From Scleromitrula shiraiana (taxonomy: Eukaryota; Ascomycota; Leotiomycetes; Helotiales; Sclerotiniaceae), in NCBI GenBank assembly GCA_028455995.1, contig JABELC010000013.1, positions 248,001 to 312,000 of the forward strand: a stretch of 64,000 nt of DNA, read 5' to 3'. Under the pieces are notes generated by a model. The model searched no databases. It was not told the origin of the DNA and was given only the letters and a program-made list of their open reading frames with translations. Position numbers and translations under genes: made by a program. Of this stretch, positions 46,609 through 59,535 are shown piece after piece. The first letter of the stretch is position 1. The number at the start of each line of letters is the position of its first letter.

Positions 46609-48586
46609 AACCATACATAACATAACACTACACCCACACCCACAATCACAACCACAATCACAATCACCTCCCATTACAATATACAATATACAAAATACAA
46701 AACACAACATCCTCTTCCTCTTTTCCTTTTTCTTTTCCTTTTCCTTTTCCTTTTCCTTTTCCTTTTCCTTTTCCTTTTCCTTTTCCTATTCCTTCTTTCC
46801 TCCTTACTCAACTCAACTCAACTCAACTCAACTAATCAATCCATCAATCCATCAATCATGATCTAATTCATTTCATTTATAGATAGAAAAATAAAGTTGA
46901 ATATTTATTTACTTATCTATCTACTTATTTATATACATACATACATACCTACCTACCTACCTACCTACACATACACATATACATATACATACGATTACAA
47001 TTCCAATTACAACCCCCCACCCCTCCCCCAATCTCAAGCCTCAAGCCTCAATAAAACAAAACAAAACAAAACAAAACAAAACAACACTAATAATAATGAA
47101 TAAAAACTATATACATATACATACGATTACAAATTTTTTTGACTTCAAGTTCGTAATTTAATATAATTTAATTTAATTTATTTTAATTTAATTTATTTTA
47201 TTTTATTTTATTTTATTTTATTTTATTTTATTTTATTTTATTTTATTTTATTTTATTTTATTTTATTTTATTTTACTATCACGATTGAAAGAACCCAAGA
47301 AACCAAGAAACCAAGAAATCAAAAAAAAAAAAGAGAAACCAAAAAAGAAAGAAAGAAGCGCTACCATATTTTCAATTCTTAATTCAAGTTTGAAGAAAGC
47401 AAGAGTGTGTGAGTGTATGAGTGAGTAAGTGTATGAGTGAGTGAGTGAGTGAGTATTTGGTGGAGTGATTATTACTACAACTAATATATATATCTGATAT
47501 GATATGATATGATATAATATAATATGATATGATATTTGTTCAGTGCTATATTTTATTCCTTCCTTCCTTTCTTACTTCCTTACTTCTTCTTTCCTTACTT
47601 CTTGATTAGATATAGATGAAGATGAAGATGAAGATGAATTCAAATAGGAAGATGAATAGGAATAGGAAGGTATTCCACAATCTTGACCATCGGCATTGTC
47701 TCTTCTCCTCTCCTCTCCTCATATTCACTTGCAAGACGACATCCCATGTATCCACCCCCATCCACACCCATCCACACCCATCCCATCCCCTAAAAGTTCT
47801 TTCATTGTATTCCTTCTCTGTGTATTCTCCCCTGTTTTTTCTTCTTCATATCCCACTCTTCCCCGTATATACTCATCCAACCCCGTCTCGCCATTAAGAC
47901 CCGACTTATCCTACCACTACGTTTCTTTTTTTCTTTCTTTCAATCAAGAAAAGAAAAGAAAAGAAGAAAAAGAAAAGCAAAGAAAAAGAAAAGCAAAGCA
48001 AAGAAAAGAAAAGAAAAGAAAAAGAAAAAAAAAGAAAAAAGATAGCTCGTCCATCCATCAATACATATATGCAATGAGACCCCCATTCCCACCACCATCC
48101 CAGCCTCCCTTTCCAATCCCTTTCCTTCCAATCCCATCCCATCCCATCCCATCCCTTCCCTTCCGATTAGGAAGTACAAAGAACAACTCCCAAACTCAAT
48201 CGCTGAAGTTGAAAAGAAATCAGATCTTTATATTTCCTTGGTATGCATTTCCATGATCCATCCCAATTCCCGACCTTCCCAAATCAAGTCAAAGTAAATC
48301 AAATAAACTCAAATAAAATGACACCCGAATGAATTTCTCCAAATGCTCCTTGCGTTGTTTCCATAATGCTTCATATTCTGCGGGCTTTTTATATTGCCGT
48401 ATTGAACAAAAATAATAAAATAAAAGTATAAGATAGATAGAATCATTGAAAAGAAAGATAATAAAAGAACGAAAAAAATTGTTGTTGTATGCTATACGTT
48501 GTAGACGTATATCTTCTAAAAGAGAGAGAAGTAAATAAATGTATGTATGTGTCGTGAGGTGATTTATGAGGTTAAATGAGATATCC
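46609..48586. other. Intergenic simple-sequence region downstream of the MAPKKK
   Basis: No gene. Arrays: CAATCACAACCA near 46640-46670, (CCTTTT)n about 46728-46792, ACTCA at 46808-46832, CTAC/CATA units 46930-46995, AAAAC at 47054-47085, (TTTTA)n with ATTTA at 47160-47276, GTGA units 47405-47455, ATGAT units 47490-47535, AAGAA-rich 47945-48040 and TCCCA near 48130-48155. The 186-codon plus-strand frame at 47696-48256 is low-complexity Pro/Lys/Ser and not credible. Confidence 0.6.
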
Positions 48587-51500
48587 TCAACCAGTGAAAC
48601 TTCCCCTAGCACTAGAATGTGAACTCCCGCTATCACTAGGCGTACTTGGTTCGATAGAGATCTGGCTCCTAATAGCCATGATCCATTCATGTTGTAAAAG
48701 TTCAGCAGCGGAGGCACGTTTCTTTGGATCCCTGACAAAACATTTCTTCAAGAAATCACAACCCTGAGTACTAAGTTGGTCAGGCGAAGGCATTTGTGGA
48801 GGGTTACCTTGGGCAATATTATACATGATAGCCCATTCGTTGTCTAGAGATGCCCAAGGACGTCGTCCAGTAGCCATTTCAAGAATGACGCATCCGAGAG
48901 ACCAAACATCTACGGCACCGGCCCGCCCAGGATTTTCGCCTTTGATTACTTCTGGGGACATGTACATAGGTGTGCCGGTCATTGATTTGTTTTTGTTGGC
49001 AACGGAGGTTTGAGCGGCATTGATTAAAGTTTTGCCTTGGCGAGCAATGACTTTCGCGGCACCAAAATCGACATACTTTATCACACCATTGTGATCAAGC
49101 AGAATATCTAATATCGGCAATTAGTTTCTATTAATGGTAAAAATGAATCGAAAACTTACTCTCTGGTTTAATGTCACGATGAACGATGCCACTTTCATGA
49201 AGATATGCAAGACCTTCAAGAAGCTGTAAAGCATAAACCATGATAACTTGCTCATCCTCAATTCTTCCATGTTCCAACAATCCAGCCAATGATCCACCAG
49301 AACAAAACTCCATAAATATGTAAACTTTGTCGCGATGAACCTCAATTCCATGATATGAAACAACGTTAGGGTGATCCAGAACTTCCAAGACATGCATCTC
49401 ATCTCCGATTTGGCCGGCAATAGTTGGGATAAGAGTAGGATCCTGCAAGCGAATCTCCTTTACAGCCATAAGATGGCCCGAATCCAAGTTGATTGCTGCA
49501 TATACGGATCCAAATGTTCCTCCACCAACGAAGTTTCCTTGTTGCCAACGCATGTTGATGTTGGATGGAGAAGCAGATAGATGCGTGAGTGAACGATCTG
49601 CTTCATTTGATTCTTCGAGAACTCTTCCAAGGGCTTGTCTCTCCGCTTCCTTGGCTTTACGAATACTATCAAGCTCAGCCAATTGCTCCAGTCTCTGATT
49701 ACGAACATATTCAGATGATTCCTCATCGTCGGCCATTTTGCTCATGTCCATCTTCCTAAATTGACCATTCACTGTTTCCATTCGTTGCTTCTCGGCCTGA
49801 GCTGCCAATGTTGACCTTGCACCCATGATGTCAAAGTGTGAGATGAGTAAAGACATACAACCAGCAACTTTAGCCCGTAGTCTTGCATACTCATCTTCTC
49901 CAAGAGCCAAGATATGCTGACCCTGAGTCATCATCATTGCAAATTCCAAAGCAAGTACTGCCCATCTGAATGTTTTCCTGTCCGTAGGAATGCAGTCATC
50001 ACAGATGAAACTGACCCAATCCAGAGCAATTTTCGTGAGTTTAATGTTGTTCATTTGCTTCCGATTTCTATCCATGTAAGGTAATGATCTTTGTCCAAAT
50101 TCGGTTGCGAATATGAAACAAGTCTGGATTAGCTCTTGACACTCCAAGCCCACCGTCTGTTTACGAACAATTTCGACACTGTCCATAATCAAATTCGATA
50201 GCTTATAGACGACCTTTTTGATATCAGTCAATTTTATATGAACTTTCCGGAGATGAGATCGTTGTTCGACCACCATATCTAGATGTAGGCCAATACTATC
50301 TAGGAGTGCAAGTCGAGCATTTGCCAATCTCGCTTGAGAACCATCTGCGATCAGTCGCAAATGGCCAACTTTGACATCAGTGTTAATGTTCACCATTGCT
50401 GAATCAACTTGACGACCATCCCAAGTTAGGGGAACCTCGGGGCGCATAACTAATATGTAAGGGTTTGTAGGGTCTTCTTGAATCTCCTCGGAGTGATAAC
50501 ATGTCCCCAAAATTGATTGGATATCTTGTGGCCTGTTGTATAAAGAAGGGGAAGCTATGAGAAAGATACCGTCATGCTCAATGCTCGCCGTGTAGACCAA
50601 GAAATGTCCAGTCTCAATAAGTCTCGAATACAGTAACTGTAAGCCACTTTGCTTCATGGCAATACTAAAATCTGTGGAATTTTCGAAACGATCACTGAGA
50701 ACCCTGGAAAAACGTTGCAACATACGCTGCCGTACACGAACAGAATCAAGACTTTGTTTGTATCGGTTCGTCATCTCAGCCGCAGTTTCCTTTGGTTTTC
50801 TCACCATTTCTTTCTCAAAGGTCGAACTCAACCTTAGGAAAGCTTTGTGGGTGAGAGAGCTGAATTGTTCTGCAACCTCAACATCACCACCTTGTAAGTG
50901 TCGTCCAATTTCGTTCGAGAAATCCCATTCTTGTTCGAGAACTTCGGCCTCCTTGAAGGTATTCTTGTTGCCTCCTAATTTCCAGTTCAACATCTTAAAG
51001 TAAAACTTGAGGGCATCTAAAACCACTTGATCAAAAGATTCATCAATGCACGGTGGCAAATCCCATCCAGGTTCGGGATTTGATATCATCAGATACTCTT
51101 GTTTGATATGTATGGCAAGTTTGAGTAATATTCTGAATTGGGCAATCATTTGCTCGGCCATCATGGCATTTTGTTGGGTGGTATCTCTCATCTTCTTTGC
51201 ATATTGCAATCGGACCTTGATGATCTCCTCAATAAGACGCGACGGAAAGTTTATGAGGGTGAGCAGCTCCTCAATATAAGGTGGTAGATGACGCTTTGCA
51301 AAACCTTCCGAGTTTTGAATGAGGGTATTCTTGGCTTTCGTAATGACTTCTGAAACACCGAGTAAGATGCTTTTGTCGCCTTGCAAAGATCGTAGACCAT
51401 CTTCTTTGAGTAACCTATCAATGAAAGATGACTCGTCAGAAAGTCCATGACCTGAGGGCGAGCGCTCCTTGGTTTTGGTGAAGTCCAACTCTTGATTTCC

Positions 51501-52700
51501 AACCCAATTTTGTAGAATGGCAAGTTCAACATCGATCAGCTCTGTTGTATTATGCCACGATATAACAGCATCGCATGTGGCAGCAAATTGAGGGGATCCT
51601 GCTAGCTTATTCGCCGCCTCTAAACTTGTACGAGATGGGAACAAATCCTCGCACTTCTCGATTTTTGCGACAATATCTCGGACTTGATCAATGGGTGATT
51701 TGCCTGCTTCACTTTCTCCTTGCACCTTAAACCTTATAATCTCATCTATTGTGCTGTCAAGATTGGAGCGGGCATCTTCAATTATGCGTCGTTGCGCCGC
51801 CAAACTTCTTCCGCAAATCTTTGAACGAACTCCAAGCCATATCTCAGCATTTAAATTGTCTCCCTTGTTCTCTGAAGCACCAATAAGACGTTTCTTCTCT
51901 TGCCTTACCACGTCACCCGTCAAGACAGATGCCAGCATTCCATGCCATTCTAATCGTTCTCTATTGCCGGGGACTTTAAGATCTTCTGCGGTAGGTTGTA
52001 TATCGTCATTGTTATAAAAAAGTACCGTCTCTTGGTCAAACGGGTCATTATCGAATTGCAATTCTGATGGTGATTCTTCTTCTGTGTCTGATCCTGTTCC
52101 ATAACCAAGGCTCGGTGTGTATGGTTCAAAGTATTCAAAGGGTTGGTCTTGCCTTAGGCGTTGAACGTAAGCTTTCTCTTGCGCTCGGTATGAAGCATTT
52201 GGGTCTGATCTACCGAACCTCGAGGCTGACCCAGATCGATTGCGATCGGCCAGTGGCATATATGGAGTTTGAGGAGGACGGCGCGCAGGGGCGTATGTGC
52301 TGGAGGGAGTTCTAGCTGGTGCTGTCGGTCTTTGTGGCCTCAAAGCGCCGTTTATAGGTGTTTGTGGCGGATTAGAAAAAGAGCCATCTCGACCGTATGC
52401 TGTGCCATTTGGTTCCGAATTACTATTCCGGCTACGAATACTCGAATTCATGCTGTTCAACTGCAGTCGTGGGTCGGTAGTTAAGAATGTATTCGGGTGC
52501 ACATCGTGTACAGCTTGTGAAGCATCAGGACTTAGAAGTTCCACATTGTCTTGAGAGTCTGCGGATGAGCCTGAGCCTCCCGAGTCACTAGTATGTACCT
52601 GTGGACGTTCCATAACCCTAGGACCTTTCAACGAATCTAACAATTGAGAGTCGGCCCCTTCTGAAAATCTAACAGCTCGAGGTGATAGCTCTATGTTCAT
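48587..52700 (-). CDS. SSK2: MAP kinase kinase kinase of the HOG osmotic pathway (Ssk2/Bos4 type)
   Basis: Two exons, 52700-49160 and 49107-48587; 1353 residues. The N-terminal 200 residues are disordered. A long helical regulatory region follows (about 230-1040), typical of Ssk2/Ssk22/Wis4 kinases, which in yeast binds the response regulator Ssk1. The kinase domain runs from about 1050 to 1325: P-loop GGGTFGSV (1059), the catalytic Lys in AVKEIRL (1081), Glu of helix C (1101), HRDIKPEN (1174-1181, split by the intron), DFG (1194), SPEVIKGE, and DVWSLGCVILEMATGRRPW. It phosphorylates the Pbs2-like MAPKK and so activates Hog1 under osmotic and oxidative stress. The Ser/Gly tail (SSHSSARGSFTG) is disordered. 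Divergent from SLD3. Confidence 0.95.
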
Positions 52701-52932
52701 TGCCGAACTGGAGATGGAAATGGAAATTCGTTTCGGGTTTCAATTCCAATTAAAAATTGTAAGTTACCAAAAAAAGTACCTTGCAATTTACCATTCATTA
52801 GCGTCGATAACCACTACACTTTCATCCTGTGGTAATAAAGCAGGGGTGAAATTAGTGAATGAACTGTCTAGAACATCCGATCTCAGTAAAAGAAGAGAAG
52901 AGGAAGAAGAAGAGAATTTATAATTGATGTGT

Positions 52933-52969
<37 letters not shown>

Positions 52970-54105
52970 TAGAGAGGGAGAGAAAGAAAGATTTTTGAAA
53001 TTGGTTGAATATTTGTGGATGAATATAAATATCGATATCGATATAGATACTCCCTCTGTATTACTTATAAAAATTGATTGTACAAAGAGATTGATAGATG
53101 GGGTGGAGGAAAGGAAGGTCCTCGGGGGAGGGTAGATGAGTGAGTAGTAACTCCTTAAATCCGTTCTTTGGGTAGTTCTAAGGCAAGTAAATACTTTCTC
53201 AGTTCATTGAGCGAGTTCTACTCTGTAAGTAAATCGTCGTGGGATTATCGATCTCAAGGTTCAAACAAACCACCTGGGTTATGGATTGAGATTGATGAAT
53301 GTTCGGCCTAAGAATGAAGAAGTGTACTTCCGTAAAGCACGAAGAGTCGAAGAGTAACGGTACAGTATGTTTTTTATGATCCGATGAAGGTTCATATGTA
53401 TTATATAGGTAATTAGGTGATATTCAAATAATATATTAATATATTAATATATTTCTTTCTTTTAAGGTTCTCTTGTTCTCTTGTTCTCTTGTTCACTTGT
53501 TCTCTTGGTATGGCAAAATTATATCCTATTTTGTGTGGACAACTACAGTACATATCAAACTCTTCGAATACTCCATCATTATGGATAGTTAGAGTACAAT
53601 CTGGCCTCATGAATTTTATCTTACTCTTTTTACTTTTACAACAAAGATATATACCAGCACCCACATAGTAATAATAAGTACAGTACTACAGTATATAGAG
53701 GTTGAAGACTTGAATCTCAGATAGTTGGGTTTCACACAAATATCCATAGAACTAGTTAATAAACATCATGGGAAATATAAAAATGGTAATACATAGTCGG
53801 GGAATATCAAGAAGAAACTCCGACAATTTCTTCATTCAATAAAAGCCCTGGAGCCTGGAGGCCTTACCCGCGAAAACGCGCTTTGGATTTTGAGTGGATA
53901 AATTAATATAATTCCATTGTTCCGGTTCCGGTTCCAGTTCCAGTTCCAGTTAATTTATTTTAATCTACTTTATGTTATTTGATTTCATACTACCAAATGC
54001 TCTACTTACAATATTTTTCTTAAGAAATAGAAATTTTGTATCAATTAGAGGTCACTATATAAATACAAGACCTCATGACAGATTCAATATTAATATTCAG
54101 ATGCT
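52701..54105. promoter_or_regulatory. Divergent upstream region of MAPKKK and SLD3
   Basis: 1.4 kb. A (GA)n run of about 16 units at 52936-52966 lies 240 bp upstream of the MAPKKK start. CTTGTT units sit near 53467-53505. A CGCGAAAACGCGC palindrome at 53869-53881 lies about 225 bp upstream of SLD3. GGTTCC/AGTTCC units are at 53920-53950. No gene is seen; a frame of 83 codons on the minus strand at 53413-53664 is unsupported. Confidence 0.5.
53869..53881 (+). promoter_or_regulatory. Candidate G1/S cell-cycle box upstream of SLD3
   Basis: CGCGAAAACGCG is a perfect interrupted palindrome that contains a CGCGAAA (Swi4/SBF or E2F-like) half and an ACGCGC (MCB-like) half, on both strands. In yeasts such boxes drive replication genes at G1/S. 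It lies about 225 bp before the SLD3 start. The assignment is by sequence match and gene function only. Confidence 0.4.
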
Positions 54106-57069
54106 ATGTCAAGTCAAAATGCATCTCCTCGTTCCGACGCGTCCATTTATCAAGCGCGTCAACGATCTGGTATCCTGACACCAAGTTCACAATCATTTGA
54201 GTTAAATGATGGATTGGGATCAAAGAAGCGGAAGAGAGATGGGAACTCATTGGAAGATTTGCTCAAGGATAAATTTACAGTTAAGGTAAGAATTCATATG
54301 TTACATTTGGCTCAATATCATCACAGTATATCTCATTCAAAATACAGCCATATCCATCCAAAGGAATTACTCGACCTCGAACCCTTCAACCAGTACTTTT
54401 ATTGCCGCGGTCACATCTACCACTTTCATATTTGGATATTGGATCCACCAACAACTCTTTACCACAATCGCGATTGTTCGAGACTCATGTAAAGATACTA
54501 GAATTGGAAGAACGAATGTCGATTCAGCCTATGGTTCTGATAGCAAGACTGGATGATAATCGAACTTTGTATGCGGTGGAGCGGGAAGATCGTGGCTTAT
54601 ATGTGGTTTTGCAGTTGGGGTCTTGGGTTAATTTACATCAGTTAAAGACTGTAGCAGTTGCAGCCCAGATTGAGCCGGTGAACATACAGGGCAATGGCCA
54701 GTTATTAGGTCTTTCTAACTCGGACACATCGAAGGTACCCCTCGTTTCACCACAGGGGAGCAAATATTCAAAAAAGAAGAAGCTTGCTATTGAAGCTATA
54801 CAGTCTATGGTTAAAAGACCATCCACTCCAGTTATACCAGAGTCCCAACCGCAATCATTGGCGCATCCGCCGGCAACAGATTCTCAAAATGACACTCAGA
54901 TACATGTCGATACACAAGCCGTGGAGGCGGCAACACAATCCACAGCCACGGAGATATTTGATAACATAAGAATACAATATTTCGAAACGCTTTATTTATC
55001 CAAAACTTCATTAGCTTATTTCCCTAAAGGACCACTATCTCGAGCTCGAGCAGCTTTTCACTTGGATTTCGATTCCACTCTCGATATGAAAGAACATGTT
55101 ACATTTTTAGAGAGTCTTGTACTTTCCGGCACTCTTCTTGATAAGAAATATCGTGATGGAGTACCCAATTGTGTCGCACTTATAGATCCTCATGATGAAA
55201 GTGCTGACGATACCAAGGCAAAGCCTAAGAAGCGGAAAACAACCAAAAAAATGAAGCCTGGGAAGAACGGATTATACCCCAATGAGGAATCGCTAATTAA
55301 CAAATGGTGGTTTGGTCATGATGAAGAAGCCGAGTCTGGTGTACCTGGTTCAAAAGATGCTATTATGAAAAAGCGCATAGCCGACCTGCGTATACGGGAA
55401 ACTCAACTTCAGATGATTGTCATACTGGAAGTTTTTGCTTTACAGCTTCTATTGAACGACAATATAGACCAGGCTTTGCCCACGTTACCCACGGGTGTTA
55501 TAGAAAGTAAGGAAAGGACTCCCAAAACTAGGAAGTCGGATCACCTTTCGTCGCTTATTGATGTCCACATCGATAGATTGTGTATATGGCAATCAATCAC
55601 GAGCGAGACCACAAAAGCACCAGATGCAGGCTCAAATTCTGGTCCAGTATCGACCAATGCTGCAAAGCATACTGATAATATTCTTAGGGATTTCTGTATT
55701 GAAGTCATAGCTCCATTGTAAGTTTTCGATCACCTTCTATGTATGAGTATGCTAATCTTCTAAAGCTTCTCGGCACGTCTCCCTGAACGCTGTGATGCAA
55801 TCAATCGTAAACTTGGTGGCCCTGTGACCAAAGTGGCTACAAAGCCTAAGATTCCCAAATCTGCAAGCTTTTCTAATGCACTTTCACGTCCTGGTGCGGT
55901 GACCAAGCGACCAGTGCCTGTAAAGCCGAGAAAGAGTCTACAGCATGTATTAACGGATGAGAGGGCAAGGCGGAGCATGTCAATAGGATCTAATAGGGCC
56001 ATATCTTTGATGAGATCTGCAACCGACTCATGCATCCCAGGTCTCAAAAGGGAGGGGAGTGAAGCACCTTCTCTTTCCAATATTCCTGCAGCGGAATCTA
56101 AGCCACTGCAAGCGAGTCGGGGCGGTGTCTTGAACTCCAAACGATTTTCGCAACGGGAGGTGGATATGAGTGCTCTTGCGCCTGATCTAACGTCAAAAGC
56201 GAAGAAGCAAGCTGCTATTGAAGCAGAACTGAAAGATGCTATCTCAGCGCTCAAGAAGCCGAATCGTGAGCTTGCCGGAAAGGCACTGGCCGAGACTGCT
56301 GAACTGCGTTCCGCCTCAGCCCCGCATCCTCGAAGTGAGTGCAACCTAACCATTTATAACGATGTATCACTAACCGTTATCAGAATCTAAGAAGCCTATC
56401 AGAAATCCCTTGTTCCAAGGACTTCAGAGTGTGCAAATTAAAGCCACTCCTAAGAGTAACCGACACAAGGATATGTTCGGCGAGTCCCTGCCATCTACCA
56501 GTCTCCCGAAGCGTGCTGAAGTTATTGATGGAAGCTTTTTACCACCTTCTAGTACTCCAATCGTGCCTCAATCAGTTGTGCGATCTTCACATGACCAAAA
56601 CCCGTTTAGGAATGTAGTGGAAGCAACCCCAAGCCGGAAGTCCATTTCTAATCCAAGAACAACAAATAATTTTGATGTCTATGATTCAGACTGCGGTGCA
56701 GTTCCACCTTCATCACCACTGCAACCTCGTCGTTCAAATGCACCTTTATTCGGGGACAATGTGCCCGATTCGGTTGTTAAAAGACCTTCCACTTCAACTT
56801 TACCTAGAGGTATTATGGAAACGCCTATCAAAAGACCTCCTACTTCTACCTCATATTACGACATAGAGGAAACACCTCTCAAGAAAAACCCAGAACTAAA
56901 ATTACCTCATAGTCATCCTTCTGTGACTGAGAGTCCAAACAAGCAGAATATGCTAAACATGCCGGAGGCATTAAAAGTAACTACAAATTCACAAACGAAC
57001 GGGCCTAGGAGTACTTCGATTTACGCGGAATTAGGATGGGATGATGATGATATTGATGACTTGGCATGA
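54106..57069 (+). CDS. SLD3: DNA replication initiation factor Sld3
   Basis: Four exons: 54106-54285, 54348-55717, 55766-56334 and 56384-57069; 934 residues. I recognise it from the order of features: a basic N-terminal KKRKRD, a central alpha-helical region (about 275-460, with FETLYLSKTSLAYFPKGPLSRARAAF and KKRIADLRIRETQLQMIVILEVFALQ) matching the Cdc45-binding domain, a long Lys/Ser/Pro-rich C-terminal part with several SP/TP sites (EATPSRK, ETPIKRP, EETPLKK), and the acidic end STSIYAELGWDDDDIDDLA. Sld3 loads Cdc45 on the licensed MCM helicase and, once phosphorylated by CDK, binds Dpb11. The SP/TP sites are the expected CDK targets. Introns are well supported by phase. The antisense frame at 55760-56353 is a shadow. 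Confidence 0.88.
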
Positions 57070-58348
57070 TTGTGTTATTTTTTTGGCGGGAGTATATATA
57101 TAGTCTTAGGGAAAGGATAAGACAGGAAAGGGTTCGTTCATTCATTCATGAAAAATGATTGCATTTCATTGTATTGTATACATACATAGGGTTTAAGCAT
57201 AGCGATGGCGTATATTGCATATATTTTTTTGAGCCATTAGTTAGCTACTACATAGCTATCTATCTATATACATAAACTAGTAGAAATAGAAGAAAGACTA
57301 TATATATAAGATATTATATTCAAAAATAATAATCATCGATAGTATTTATTATTGTCTTGTCCATCATCCATCCATGTATAGAATAATATTCAATATGCAA
57401 ACCATCCTATCCCATCCAAATCTCACCGTGTACTATGTGCTGGTACCGTACAAGTCTGCAGCACAATCCGATTCGATAAATCCACCATCCAACCTAAGCA
57501 CTAGCGATGGGTACGGGATAGTTTCCCCGGTGGAAAGAAACATCGCGTTATGCAGAACCCGAATATAATAAATAAGATAAAATAAAATAAAATACAATAC
57601 AATGAAATGAAATAAAATGAAATAGAATGAAATAAAACCGCTGCAACGCAAACAAACACTTACAAATAAATGCATGAAGAGAAGAAGAAAAATTCGGAAT
57701 GGTGGAACTTTTTGACCACGTCATTCTTCTTCTTCTTTCTCTTCTTCTTCAATTAAATACGGAGGTTACTGAACTTTTGAATTGAATTGAATTGAATTTC
57801 TTATTTGGATTGATTGATTTTCTTATTTGGATTGATATTGATCTATGTACAACTCCGAGAAGCGAATTCTAATTCTAATTCTAATTCTTTCCATCTGAGT
57901 GTTTGTTTTTGTTTGTGTTTTTGTTTGTGTTTTTGTTTGTGTTTTTGTTTGTGTTTGTATTTCTGTGGCTTCGTTATCAAATTTCAATAATATAAAACAA
58001 CGGTATAAATAAAAACTATAGCTCCGGGATCTTAGGGTTGGATTACGCATAACTTAGCAAGCATAACTACAGCACTACGTGCATTTTATTCTTCGGATAA
58101 TTGATTACTCAATCCAGCAAAAAAGAAATTCAACAGAGGATTTTGGAACGTTATTGAACGTGGATAGATAATTTGCTGGTTGAGGATTCCATTTCATTCG
58201 ATTCGATTCGATTTGGTTCGGTGTACGAGGAAAGGGAATTTTTATATTTGATACTGTGAACTGCCTCGCATACTCAGGGTTCGACGGTTCAATCAATCGA
58301 TCAATCATTCGATCGATCGATCGATCAGTTGATAAATAGATACGCAAG
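57070..58348. other. Intergenic: SLD3 3' region and APQ12 upstream region
   Basis: No gene. Repeats: AAAT/AATA-type (57560-57640), TTCTTC (57722-57750), AATTG (57778-57796), a TTTGATTGG duplication (57800-57835), (ATTCTA)n at 57865-57888, GTTTTTGTTTGT units (57900-57958), and ATTCG/ATCG units (58195-58215, 58310-58326) close to the APQ12 start. Confidence 0.5.
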
Positions 58349-58902
58349 ATGGATATCTTACTAAATAGTTAGTTCCCCATGTCCCCCTATCTCCCCCTCC
58401 TTCAAAACAACAACCCACTAAGCAACCCACCACAGACGTAACCCTCCCCCTCTACCAGCAAGCGACCCCCTTCCTCCTCACCACCCTCCCCCACCTCCAC
58501 CGCCTCTACATCTCCACCACCACCGCCCTCCACCCGCTCCTCCTCTCCCTGCACACAACGCTCTCCCCGCTCCTCCTGCCCCTCTTCACCTCCGTCTCCT
58601 CCCTCGCCTCGTCCGCACCCGCCTTCTTCACGCTCGTCTGTCTCCTCGGCCTCGTCTACCTCGTCGTCGCTATCATGAATCTGCTAAGGAGACTGCTGGC
58701 TTGGGGGGTGAAGGTTATGTTTGGGTTGATTTTTTGGGGGGCTGTGGGCGTGGTGGTGCTGAAGGTGGCGGAGAGGGGGGTGGGTAGGACTGGGGAGGAT
58801 CTCGCCGCGTGGGTGAGGGATGTGGCCGGGGTTTGGTGGGTCGAGTATCAGAAGGCTGTGAGGGAGAGGGAGGAGAGTGCCGGGGGGAGTGTGGTGATGT
58901 GA
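58349..58902 (+). CDS. APQ12: Nuclear envelope membrane protein Apq12
   Basis: Two exons, 58349-58367 and 58436-58902; 161 residues, close to the yeast length. The first exon encodes only MDILLN plus one base; the intron has GTTAGT, a CTAAG-type branch and CACAG. The protein has a hydrophobic helix at about 78-99 (FFTLVCLLGLVYLVVAIM), a short basic turn (NLLRRLLAWG) and a second helix (VMFGLIFWGAVGVVVL), then an amphipathic Trp-rich tail (GVWWVEYQKAVRERE). This hairpin layout matches Apq12, an ER/nuclear-envelope protein needed for nuclear pore assembly and membrane homeostasis. The first half of the coding strand is almost free of G and the second half almost free of C, switching near 58675. 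Confidence 0.8.
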
Positions 58903-59535
58903 GGAGAGGAGAGGAGGGTTGTGGATGTGGCTGTGGTTGAGAGGATTGGGTTGGAGAGGTCGGAGGTGCGGTTTGAGGATTTACAGGCATGCAGGTGGTT
59001 TCGTTTCGTTTCTTTTGTTTTCTTCTCTTTGGGGTTCGGCGTTATTGGTATGCGGATTGCATGATACGAATGATGATATGACATGACATGTAATGATATG
59101 ACATGACATGTATGTATGTATTGCATTGCACACAAGAGGTTAATAAACGAAGCAGACGAGGAAAAGAAGGAAAAGAAAGGAAAGGAAAGGAAAGAGAATA
59201 GGGAATCAGGAATCAGGAATCGGAGAAGGGAAAGAAGATATTGGATATGGAGTACATACGATTTATGACCTTGCTACACTATGCTTTATTATATCCTCGA
59301 TGAAGAAAGCAGGCTATCGTTACGACAATTGAACTTGATACGGACATGTTTCATCGTATTATATGCATGAAAGGAATTTATCAATGAAAGATGAATTAAT
59401 ATCATCAAAGATTTGGATATCATAATCTATGCAAGTGATAAAAACGCCTACGCTATGCTTTTCCCTTTATCCTTATCCTTACTAAAAACGCCTACACCAA
59501 ATTACTTTCCCGAGCCACGGACCATATAAAACAAA
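58903..59535. other. Convergent 3' region of APQ12 and GPN3
   Basis: No gene is seen. ATGATATGACATGACATGT is duplicated near 59068-59110 and GGAAAGGAAAG runs occur near 59160-59190. Confidence 0.5.

Noticed and set aside
47696..48256. 186-codon frame
   Set aside because: Low-complexity Pro/Ser then Lys/Glu runs from C-rich and AAGAA tracts; no domain, no neighbouring exon.
55760..56353. 197-codon minus-strand frame
   Set aside because: Shadow of SLD3 exon 3.
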